Shown here: positions 1 through 5,580 of the stretch, piece after piece
Layout: every line of letters starts with the position of its first letter
Numbering within the stretch: position 1 is the stretch's first letter
The notes under the pieces: generated by a model
Database searches by the model: none
What the model saw: only the letters and a program-made list of their open reading frames with translations
Told to the model about the DNA's origin: nothing
Program-made: the position numbers and the translations under genes
Source of the DNA: Dehalococcoidia bacterium
GTDB lineage: Bacteria; Chloroflexota; Dehalococcoidia; GIF9; UBA5629
Reading direction: 5' to 3'
NCBI GenBank assembly: GCA_014384515.1
Contig: JACNFS010000071.1
Span: forward strand, 1 to 6,552
DNA: 6,552 nucleotides

Positions 1-74
1 CCGCGGCACTATGTGCCTCGCAACGACGAGAGGAGAGGCTATGTGTCACTGATCACCTGAACCAGTACAAAAGC
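1..74. other. Left edge without recognised feature
   Basis: These bases precede the plus-strand promoter. No open frame, RNA gene or strong repeat is visible. A short motif, CTATGTG, occurs twice (9-15 and 39-45) without clear meaning. Confidence 0.4.
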
Positions 75-103
75 TTGACAAACCGCACCGGATGTGTTAT
101 GGT
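75..103 (+). promoter_or_regulatory. Predicted sigma-70 promoter for a plus-strand small RNA
   Basis: A perfect -35 hexamer TTGACA (75-80) is followed after exactly 17 bases by TATGGT (98-103), which matches 4 of 6 positions of the -10 consensus. Transcription would start near 109-111. No credible plus-strand protein gene follows, so the promoter would serve a non-coding transcript that runs towards the 3' end of the minus-strand phosphoribosyltransferase gene. The motif was found by eye. A chance TTGACA is possible, but its spacing and the folded element directly downstream support the call. Confidence 0.5.
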
Positions 104-109
104 AATAAT

Positions 110-230
110 GTCCCAAGTGATCGAGCTAGGACCGGGGAGGTAGAGGCTGAGCGCAAGGTAGGCGATGGCCGAAAAGCGCGAGGCGGGAGCAACCGGGAGG
201 GGCGAGGTTACTTGGGGCTTTTCTTATTTC
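110..230 (+). ncRNA. Candidate structured small RNA of unknown family
   Basis: Bases 111-122 can pair with 206-217 in a 12-bp helix that closes a purine-rich interior of about 83 bases. Three pairs (111/217, 119/209, 121/207) are G-U wobbles. They pair in plus-strand RNA but would be A-C mismatches in a minus-strand transcript, which favours plus-strand expression. The helix is continued inward by a tandem G-A/A-G mismatch and three more pairs (125-127 with 201-203). Inside, 151-154 can pair with 176-179 and 161-163 with 168-170. A U-rich run (218-229) follows the closing helix and could end the transcript. The 3' end overlaps the stop codon of the convergent fusion gene. The interior lacks the conserved cores I know for SRP RNA, 6S RNA, tmRNA, RNase P, 5S rRNA or common riboswitches. 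The closing helix is strong, but existence of the RNA is inferred and its function unknown. Confidence 0.35.
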
Positions 231-1675
231 CCACCCTCTTCTTCAATCAATTCCGGCGCAAGCGCACCGATAAAGGGTAGGTTTCTGTATTCCCCATGGT
301 AATCCAGCCCGTAGCCGACCACGAATTCATCCGGTATCTCGAAACCTACGTAATCAAGCGGGACATCGATAAGGCGACGGGCCCGTTTATCCAGCAGAGT
401 ACAAACCTGTAGGCTGGCCGGGTTATGTGACGAAAGATGGTTGAGGACATAGTTTAGGGTCATTCCAGTGTCAACGATGTCTTCAACCATCAATACATCA
501 AGTCCCGCTATGCTGGTATCGAGGTCCTTGGTTATCTTTACTGCTGGCTCGGCATTGCCGCCATAGTAGGAAATTGCCATGAAGTCCACCGCAAGCGGCA
601 GGGAAATGTTTTGCATCAGGTCAGCCATAAAGCAGACGACGCCTTTTAGAATGCCCACAAGAACTAATTGTCGGCCCACATAGTTGTGCGAAATGCGTTT
701 GGCAAGAGCTGTGGTCCGCCGCTGAATTTGAGTGTGGCTGAATAGAACCCGGTCTATTCCCGCTACCTTTCTTCCACCCAGACGTCCGTAGCCATATTTA
801 GCGAGTAATCTGAGGTAATCCTTCTTGTTTAGAAGCTTGATGTTGAGCTCAGGGTAGAGCGCTTTGAGGCGGCGCAATTTCCGGTTTTTCTCTGTAATCA
901 AGCTCTGCTTGAGAGTGGTAAGCTCGATATAAAGGTCTAGCTCTGGGAGATAGAAATCGGGGGTGAACATCTCTACCACTCTGTTTTCCTGCCAGGCTAA
1001 AGGGAAAGAGCGCGGCTCATAAAGCCATTCGATGCGGTAGAAATCGAGTAATCGGGCGAATTCTTCTTCGCTGGGATGGCCGAAGCTGGATGGTCTGAGC
1101 GATGAGGAGGGTAATTTGGGTGTCTCGGCTAGCTTTCGCCGTTCGGTTACTGTTTCTTCATGACCTGCTTTCAACTCCTGATAGAGTTCGCCTTTTTCTA
1201 GGGTAATGGCCACGATATTGGCAACGGTGGATAGGAAATCCTTATCTGCGTGTGAGAAGTGGCACGGCTCGTGGGTATAAACTCGGACTTCCCCAACTAC
1301 TTCCCCCATTTGTAGTAAAGGAACTCCCAGTATGGAGCTTATTTTCTCTATTCCGGCTGCTTCCGGATATTGGGCTCGCTTGTCTTGTGAAACATCAAAG
1401 ATAGCTGTTACTTTTCCTTCCAGAATGTCAGGCAGGCTCCTGTGTGCATTCAGTGCTCCCTTCCGTAAATACAAGTCACTAAGACCGTAGGCAGCTATGA
1501 TGTTTAGATGCTCCTTTTGAGGATTAAGGAGCAGTATGGAGCATCCGGCGGCTTTCATTGCCTTGGCTGTGCTTTTGGCTATGGAATTGAGAACTCTCTT
1601 CAAAGGTGAGGATGAGTTAGCGGCCTTGGCTATTTGCTTGAAGGCTTGAGAGTAGCCGTTTTGTCGGTCGTCCAT
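224..1675 (-). CDS. hpt: GAF - nuclease-like - hypoxanthine phosphoribosyltransferase fusion protein
   Basis: This 483-residue protein ends in a complete hypoxanthine phosphoribosyltransferase (about 303-483), which joins PRPP to hypoxanthine or guanine to make IMP or GMP in purine salvage. Its marks are the pyrophosphate loop GILKG (341-345), the flexible-loop SYYGG (369-373), the PRPP motif VEDIVDTGMT (397-406) and LLDKRARR (427-434), where K430 should contact the purine. Stand-alone enzymes have about 180 residues. Residues 20-160 resemble a GAF domain, ending in the usual VPLLQMGEVVGEVRVY and FSHADKDFL pattern. Residues 200-292 resemble a PD-(D/E)XK nuclease: glutamates 203-205, TPDFYLP with D240, then YIELTTLK with E251. 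The usual E-x-K lysine is replaced by T253, with K256 nearby, so activity is uncertain. GGAGG at 1684-1688, 8 bases upstream, supports the start. The gene lies 31 bases after nrdJ and is probably cotranscribed. The enzymatic call is firm; the role of the other two domains is inference. Confidence 0.9.
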   Translation of the reverse strand: MDDRQNGYSQAFKQIAKAANSSSPLKRVLNSIAKSTAKAMKAAGCSILLLNPQKEHLNIIAAYGLSDLYLRKGALNAHRSLPDILEGKVTAIFDVSQDKRAQYPEAAGIEKISSILGVPLLQMGEVVGEVRVYTHEPCHFSHADKDFLSTVANIVAITLEKGELYQELKAGHEETVTERRKLAETPKLPSSSLRPSSFGHPSEEEFARLLDFYRIEWLYEPRSFPLAWQENRVVEMFTPDFYLPELDLYIELTTLKQSLITEKNRKLRRLKALYPELNIKLLNKKDYLRLLAKYGYGRLGGRKVAGIDRVLFSHTQIQRRTTALAKRISHNYVGRQLVLVGILKGVVCFMADLMQNISLPLAVDFMAISYYGGNAEPAVKITKDLDTSIAGLDVLMVEDIVDTGMTLNYVLNHLSSHNPASLQVCTLLDKRARRLIDVPLDYVGFEIPDEFVVGYGLDYHGEYRNLPFIGALAPELIEEEGGK

Positions 1676-1706
1676 GCCTCCTCCCTCCAGTGGATACTTT
1701 CGTCAC

Positions 1707-4208
1707 CTATCCGCACTTAGTATAGCCGCAACTAGGGCAGATATGACAGCCCTCTTGATAGATGAGGATGTTGCCACATTCAGGACATTGCCCCGCCCAG
1801 TTCTTGGCTACTCCAAGGTCTTTAGGGGTGCTGTTGTCTTTATCTTTGATGTATTTTTCTAACACGCTGCCGATAGCGTCGGCACAAGAGAGAACAGCCC
1901 GGCCTTGCTCCCAGGCAACGGATGGGCAGCGGATAGCACGAAGTTGCTTGGTGACAGAGGGAATGTCGATACCTGACCTTAGGGCCAAAGAGATAAGCCG
2001 ACAGGCAGCTTCCAATTGTGCTGAGGCACAACCACCGGCTTTCCCTAGGCTGGAGAAGACTTCACAAATTCCCTCGTCGTCAAAGTTTACGGTCACGTAG
2101 ATATAGCCGCAACCGGTGGTTACTCGTTCTGTGATTCCCTTGGTAACTTTAGGTCGTCGTCTCGGGGCGAGTTTAACTTCATCTGCTTCCTCGGCGTGGC
2201 TAATCGTCAGGACTTGGCTTTCGCGGCTTCGGTCTCGGTAAATAGTAATTCCTTTTAACCCTAACCTGTAGGCAAGCATATAGACTTCGGCTACATCCTC
2301 CGGTGTGGCTTCATGAGGCAGGTTGACTGTCTTGGAAACAGCACTGTCGGTGGACTTCTGGAAAGCTGCCTGCATTCTCACGTGCCACTCTGGGGTTATG
2401 TCGTGAGCGGTAACAAAGACATCCTTGACCCAATCGGGGATGTTCTCAATGTCCCGGAGCTTTTCCCCCTCAGCCAGATGTTCCATGAGTTCTGGGGAAT
2501 AGAAGCCTTCCTCTTTGGCCACTTTCTCAAAGTAGGGATTGACTTCTATCAACTGTTCACCATCCAGGATGTGCCGAGTATAGCTGAGAGCAAAGAGGGG
2601 TTCAATGCCGCTAGAGCAGCCAGCGATTATGCTTAGCGTGCCAGTGGGAGCGATCGTAGTTCGCGAGGCATTTCTTGGTCTCAATCCATTGTCTGTATCA
2701 TAAATGCTCCCCTTGAAGGCAGGGAATAAGCCTCGCTCCTCTCCCAGCCTCACTGATTCTGTGGTCGCTTCTTCAGATACAAATCGCATAATGTTTTCAG
2801 CTGCCTCTAATGCTTTGTCAGAGTCATAAGGGATGCCCATCATGATTAGCATGTCGGCAAATCCCATGATGCCAAGCCCTATCTTCCTAGTAGCCTTTGT
2901 CATTTCGCCTATCTGAGGCAATGGGAATTGGTTGACATCGATGACGTCATCAAGAAAGCGGACACCTAATCTGACCGTTTCACTCAGCTTGGCATAGTCG
3001 ATCTTAGCTTGACCATCTTCATGTTTGACCATTTTAGACAGGTTAATCGAGGCTAGATTGCAGGACTCGAACGGAAGCAGAGGCTGTTCACCACAGGGAT
3101 TAGTGCTCTCTATTTTGCCTAGGTTTGAGGTAGGGTTATGCTTGTTTATGTGGTCGATGAAGACGAAACCAGGATCCCCGGTATGCCAAGCCATGTTTGC
3201 GATTTTCTCGAAGACTTCGCTGGCGTTGAGTTTACCAACTACTTCTTTGGTCCGTGGATTTACCAGGTTGTAGTCTATGTTCTTTTCTACGGCATCCATG
3301 AACTCTGTTGTCACAGCGACTGATAGATTGAAGTTGGTTAGCGCCTTGGGGTCGTCTTTGGATGCTATGAATTCCAGGACATCGGGATGGTCGACATTGA
3401 GGATAGCCATATTGGCACCCCGCCGCATACCGCCTTGCTTGATGACATCGGTAGCAGTGTCAAAGGCTCGCATAAACGATACCGGGCCGCTGGCAACTCC
3501 ACCGGTGGAACCGACCCTGTCTTTCTCAGGTCTGAGACGGGAAAAAGAGAAGCCGGTACCGCCACCACTTTTGTGAATTAGAGCTGTATACTTCACAGCA
3601 TCAAAGATGGATTCCATGGAATCATCAATGGGGATAACGAAGCAAGCTGATAACTGTCCTAGCTCTCGTCCAGCGTTCATTAGGGTCGGTGAATTGGGAA
3701 GGAATTCCAGGGACACCATGAGCCGATAAAACTCTTCTTCCCAAAAGGCAACGTCTGCCTTTGGGTCATAAATAAGCTCAGCCGAAGCGATATGCTTGGC
3801 TACACGCCGGAACATCTCCTCCGGGGTCTCAATGACCTGCCCCTGGCTATCCTTTATCAGATATCTTTTTTCTAAGACTGTCAGGGCATTTTCATGGAAC
3901 TCAATTCCGCGTTTAGTCTCGGGTTTTGCCTGGGGCATGGGTGATTCAGCTATTCTGGTCTTCATATTTAGAATCTCCTTAACTGCAGCTTCGATTTGGG
4001 AAACAGATGGTGTTTGCCTGCCCCGCGACGGAACAAGATGCTCCATTCCCGGCAGAACTCCTTCCAGTCTTTGAATTGCTTTTCTGGTGCTTTCCTCCAG
4101 GAACTTCCTATCAGTTATGCCCCTAAGCTCAGCCTCAGCAAAAACAGCTTGGGCTATGCGGTTATATTTGGGAGACTGTACCTGGCCTTTAGCTTGCCGA
4201 GTAGCCAT
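1707..4208 (-). CDS. nrdJ: Adenosylcobalamin-dependent (class II) ribonucleotide reductase
   Basis: This 833-residue enzyme reduces ribonucleotides to deoxyribonucleotides in the cytoplasm, using adenosylcobalamin to make the radical, so it needs no oxygen and no NrdB subunit. Visible catalytic residues are the radical triad in NPCGE (N370, C372, E374) and the redox cysteines C189 (in LSACFV) and C383 (in ESCNLASINL). C372 and C383 are 11 apart, as in characterised class II enzymes. SGGGTGF (214-220) and APTGTLSIIAGCSSG (520-534) are conserved barrel segments. A TSCPD-type domain follows (about 690-785), then a C-terminal zinc-ribbon-like cysteine cluster (C808, C811, C821, C824, C827, C832), whose last pair may relay electrons to the active site. 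The first 90 or so residues form an extension without the V-x-K-x-(D/N)-G signature of an ATP cone, so overall activity control through such a cone is not evident. Start: ATG directly after the nrdR stop, with GGAGG 9 bases upstream. No cobalamin riboswitch is seen. Confidence 0.97.
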   Translation of the reverse strand: MATRQAKGQVQSPKYNRIAQAVFAEAELRGITDRKFLEESTRKAIQRLEGVLPGMEHLVPSRGRQTPSVSQIEAAVKEILNMKTRIAESPMPQAKPETKRGIEFHENALTVLEKRYLIKDSQGQVIETPEEMFRRVAKHIASAELIYDPKADVAFWEEEFYRLMVSLEFLPNSPTLMNAGRELGQLSACFVIPIDDSMESIFDAVKYTALIHKSGGGTGFSFSRLRPEKDRVGSTGGVASGPVSFMRAFDTATDVIKQGGMRRGANMAILNVDHPDVLEFIASKDDPKALTNFNLSVAVTTEFMDAVEKNIDYNLVNPRTKEVVGKLNASEVFEKIANMAWHTGDPGFVFIDHINKHNPTSNLGKIESTNPCGEQPLLPFESCNLASINLSKMVKHEDGQAKIDYAKLSETVRLGVRFLDDVIDVNQFPLPQIGEMTKATRKIGLGIMGFADMLIMMGIPYDSDKALEAAENIMRFVSEEATTESVRLGEERGLFPAFKGSIYDTDNGLRPRNASRTTIAPTGTLSIIAGCSSGIEPLFALSYTRHILDGEQLIEVNPYFEKVAKEEGFYSPELMEHLAEGEKLRDIENIPDWVKDVFVTAHDITPEWHVRMQAAFQKSTDSAVSKTVNLPHEATPEDVAEVYMLAYRLGLKGITIYRDRSRESQVLTISHAEEADEVKLAPRRRPKVTKGITERVTTGCGYIYVTVNFDDEGICEVFSSLGKAGGCASAQLEAACRLISLALRSGIDIPSVTKQLRAIRCPSVAWEQGRAVLSCADAIGSVLEKYIKDKDNSTPKDLGVAKNWAGQCPECGNILIYQEGCHICPSCGYTKCG

Positions 4209-4742
4209 CTATTTTCGCCTCCGCCGACGTTGACCCAGGATAGTTAGTTCTTCCTGCGATAAAAGGGGTAGTTGACCGGCTGGCGGTGCTTCACCCTTAG
4301 TGTCCAATAAAGTGTCTACCGCCTCTTTTAGTGCAACGATGCCGGTGAACTCGCGGTAGACACTGGCAAAGCGAATATAAGCTATATGGTCCAGTTCCTC
4401 CAGCCTTTCCATCACTATGTCGCCAATGGCAGAACTGGGAATTTCAGCTTTACCTAAGCGATAAAGCTCGGTTTCAATGTTATCTACCAGCTTGTCGATA
4501 GTGCCAGTTGGCAGCGGGCGCTTTTCACAGGCTTTCCGGATGCCACCCAGCAGTTTGTCTCGGTTGAACTCCTCCCGCCTAGCGTCTTTCTTAATTACGA
4601 AAAGGTTTCTGGATTGCAGACGCTCGTAGGTGGTAAAACGAGTCGCACAACCAAGGCACTGGCGCCGCCGCCTAATCCCATCGCCCACACTCCGAGAATC
4701 AATTACCTTCGATTCAGTATCACCACAATAAGGACATCTCAT
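4209..4742 (-). CDS. nrdR: Transcriptional repressor NrdR
   Basis: This 177-residue protein is the zinc-finger and ATP-cone repressor of ribonucleotide reductase genes. It senses ATP/dATP and binds paired NrdR boxes. The N-terminal zinc ribbon has C3, C6, C29 and C32 with the family signature VIDSR (13-17) and RRRRQC (24-29); the segment between the cysteine pairs is two residues shorter than in E. coli NrdR. The ATP cone begins at VIKKDARREEF (49-59), with alanine where glycine is usual in KKDG, and extends to about residue 136. A tail of about 35 residues ending in five arginines and a lysine makes it longer than the usual 150-160 residues. I chose the ATG at 4742 because the protein then begins MRCPYC, as the family does, and GGGGG lies 8 bases upstream. 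The in-frame ATG at 4757 lacks a ribosome binding site. It is followed immediately by nrdJ, its expected target. Confidence 0.96.
   Translation of the reverse strand: MRCPYCGDTESKVIDSRSVGDGIRRRRQCLGCATRFTTYERLQSRNLFVIKKDARREEFNRDKLLGGIRKACEKRPLPTGTIDKLVDNIETELYRLGKAEIPSSAIGDIVMERLEELDHIAYIRFASVYREFTGIVALKEAVDTLLDTKGEAPPAGQLPLLSQEELTILGQRRRRRK
4218..4222 (-). promoter_or_regulatory. nrdJ ribosome binding site inside the end of nrdR
   Basis: GGAGG on the minus strand lies 9 bases before the nrdJ ATG and within the arginine codons (CGG AGG) at the end of nrdR. Because nrdR ends TAG and nrdJ begins ATG with no base between, ribosomes ending nrdR are placed right at the nrdJ start. This points to translational coupling of repressor and enzyme. 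Confidence 0.75.
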
Positions 4743-4750
4743 AAATATAA

Positions 4751-4755
4751 CCCCC
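4751..4755 (-). promoter_or_regulatory. Start-deciding ribosome binding site of nrdR
   Basis: A GGGGG run (4 of 5 match to GGAGG) lies 8 bases upstream of the ATG at 4742 and selects that start over the ATG at 4757, which has no Shine-Dalgarno-like sequence. It also falls inside the weaker downstream NrdR-box candidate, so repressor binding and the translation start region overlap in DNA. Confidence 0.5.
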
Positions 4756-4766
4756 ATAAGATGTGG
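4751..4766 (-). promoter_or_regulatory. Second, weak NrdR-box candidate
   Basis: The sequence CCACATCTTATGGGGG (minus strand) matches about 9 of 16 positions of the NrdR box as I recall it (acaCwATATaTwGtgt). Taken alone this would not be called. Its centre is 31 bp from the centre of the strong box in the promoter spacer, which is the helical spacing typical of NrdR box pairs. It would cover roughly +3 to +18 of the predicted transcript. Confidence 0.4.
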
Positions 4767-4775
4767 TGTTTAGTT

Positions 4776-4804
4776 ATTCTAGCCCAATATATAGATGATG
4801 TCAA
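4776..4804 (-). promoter_or_regulatory. Sigma-70 promoter of the nrdR-nrdJ operon
   Basis: On the minus strand a perfect -35 TTGACA (4804-4799) is separated by exactly 17 bases from TAGAAT (4781-4776), a 5 of 6 match to the -10 consensus. The predicted start of transcription is near 4769, giving a leader of about 27 bases before the nrdR ATG at 4742. No other promoter is seen between nrdR, nrdJ and the fusion gene, so all three are probably read from here. Confidence 0.8.
4782..4797 (-). promoter_or_regulatory. NrdR box in the promoter spacer
   Basis: The 10-bp core CTATATATTG (4794-4785 on the minus strand) matches every position of the NrdR-box core CWATATATWG. With flanks, about 11 of 16 positions agree with the remembered consensus. 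The site fills the spacer between the -35 and -10 hexamers, so a bound repressor would block RNA polymerase. Its position before nrdR-nrdJ is what NrdR autoregulation predicts. Confidence 0.7.
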
Positions 4805-5102
4805 GGGCATGTACTCGTCCAGCACATTAGTGATACCGCGTCTCCTCTTTCAAGTTTGTAGGCACAAAACTCCAGGTCTGTTTGGCTCTTGCCTCCCCTG
4901 GCGAGGCGGTTCAAAAATGAGGAGGTTTTTTCAGGGCTTTTTGGGTATTAGCGAAGCCAGCAACCCCGAGAAAGCGGCCAAAAGCTGGAGGTGAAGCAAT
5001 ACAGAGAATGCTGAGAAGTCCTGAATTTGAAGCCAGAGAAGGGTTTTTTCAAAATTGAGCAGCCTCCTGGCGGGAGGGAGTTAGAGGCAGGCGGTAAGAA
5101 GA
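4805..5102. other. Gene-free spacer, left part, with small decayed repeats
   Basis: No frame gives a credible protein here. Two fragments occur twice: GGTTTTTTCA at 4924-4933 and 5042-5051, and a CCTCC..TGGCG..GG unit at 4892-4906 and 5063-5077. The second copy of that unit is a small perfect hairpin with a 5-bp stem. These look like remnants of dispersed non-coding repeats. The part next to 4805 may carry upstream promoter DNA of nrdR, but no further NrdR-box-like sequence is convincing. Confidence 0.5.
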
Positions 5103-5136
5103 ATGTAGGGACGGGTCTTTAGACCCGTCCCTACAT
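5103..5136. repeat. Perfect palindrome, 16-bp arms and 2-base loop
   Basis: The left arm ATGTAGGGACGGGTCT (5103-5118) and the right arm AGACCCGTCCCTACAT (5121-5136) are exact reverse complements around TT. Neither side has the T-run of an intrinsic terminator, and no gene ends close by. From general knowledge, hairpins with GTAGGGRCGGGT-type arms are dispersed in many environmental bacterial genomes. I infer a REP- or MITE-like repeat rather than a gene-specific signal. Confidence 0.8.
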
Positions 5137-5350
5137 AGCCAAAAATGTGGAAGTTAAAATGTAAAATGGGCAACGACAAGTCAAAATCCAAAAAGGAGTT
5201 AGGGGGCCGGCTGTAACGACCAAAAAACAATCTTGCCATAGATGCGAATTTCCAGTCTTTGATTTTTGGTCTTCAATGTTTGATCTTTTCTCACCCTCAC
5301 CTTGCTCCTCTCCCGTCAAGGAAGAGCTGTCCCTACATCTCCTCTTTCTC
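5137..5350. other. Gene-free spacer, middle part
   Basis: This stretch is low in coding signal. It holds an A-rich segment (5137-5192), a 9-bp inverted repeat GACCAAAAA / TTTTTGGTC (5218-5226 and 5263-5271, 36-base loop), and pyrimidine-rich sequence up to 5350. The minus-strand reading frame across it (5131-5475) has no recognisable domain, an abnormal composition and no convincing ribosome binding site. I regard the stretch as non-coding repeat-derived DNA. Confidence 0.5.
5322..5338. repeat. Partial second copy of the palindrome arm
   Basis: Bases 5329-5338 (GTCCCTACAT) are the exact inverse of 5103-5112. Extending inward by seven bases, five still match, giving 15 of 17 inverted matches between 5103-5119 and 5322-5338. 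The two could be the ends of one 236-bp element, or this could be a decayed copy of half the palindrome. Confidence 0.45.
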
Positions 5351-5430
5351 CGTTGCGAGGCATTCGGTAGCGAAACGATGTCGGATGAGGGGGACATCCG
5401 TGACATTGCTTCGCTCCACTCGCCATGATA
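5351..5430. repeat. Degenerate long inverted repeat
   Basis: The left arm (5351-5384, with GTTGCGAGG, AGCGAA and CGATGTC) and the reverse complement of the right arm (5398-5430, with GGCGAG, AGCGAAGC and AATGTC) align with several mismatches and small gaps. From general knowledge this resembles the widespread intergenic palindromes with ATTGCGAG...GCGAAGCAAT-type arms, here in mutated form. No coding role is suggested. The family assignment is from memory and unverified. Confidence 0.5.
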
Positions 5431-5506
5431 GGGCAGTGAGAAGAAGGAGGACGCATTTCGAGCAAGCAGTGTCACCTGTCTATGTGAACGAGATCAGGGC
5501 AACCGG

Positions 5507-5550
5507 AACAAAAAGTGAGACAGGGCAGCAATTTGGGTTGCTGCCCTGTC
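5507..5550 (-). terminator. Rho-independent terminator of ftsZ
   Basis: A perfect 13-bp inverted repeat (5519-5531 with 5538-5550, arms GACAGGGCAGCAA and TTGCTGCCCTGTC) has a 6-base loop. On the minus strand it is followed after TCAC by TTTTTG. It begins 30 bases after the ftsZ stop, so it should end the ftsZ transcript and separate it from nrdR-nrdJ. Confidence 0.85.
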
Positions 5551-5580
5551 TTGGGGGATGGGAGGTAGAGTGGAGGCAGG

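Noticed and set aside
110..217. Lysine or other known riboswitch, SRP RNA or 6S RNA
   Set aside because: A fragment near 161-175 is faintly like a lysine-riboswitch segment, but the other conserved blocks are missing and the element is too short. SRP and 6S cores are also absent, and no plus-strand gene follows.
92..280. Plus-strand 62-codon open frame over the candidate RNA
   Set aside because: Low-complexity, Gly/Arg/Glu-rich product with no domain and no good ribosome binding site; it runs into the 3' end of the HPRT gene. The RNA structure is the better explanation.
4743..4757. Upstream ATG at 4757 as the nrdR start
   Set aside because: It would add five residues before the family-typical MRCPYC start and has no ribosome binding site; GGGGG is correctly placed only for 4742.
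4209..4804. Cobalamin riboswitch controlling the B12-dependent reductase
   Set aside because: The nrdR leader is only about 27 bases and nrdJ directly abuts nrdR, so there is no room for one and no B12-box-like sequence is seen.
4892..4931. Plus-strand terminator (CCTCC ... GGAGG then TTTTTT)
   Set aside because: The stem is only 5 bp with a loop of about 24 bases, and no plus-strand gene ends there.
4614..4994. Plus-strand 126-codon open frame
   Set aside because: Antisense to the start and promoter of nrdR, with no coding signal of its own.
5218..5271. 9-bp inverted repeat GACCAAAAA / TTTTTGGTC as a regulatory hairpin
   Set aside because: AT-rich arms with a 36-base loop and no gene nearby; could easily be chance in this spacer.
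5131..5475. Minus-strand 114-codon open frame
   Set aside because: It spans the palindrome arm and other repeats, has no recognisable domain and no convincing ribosome binding site, and has composition typical of translated spacer DNA.
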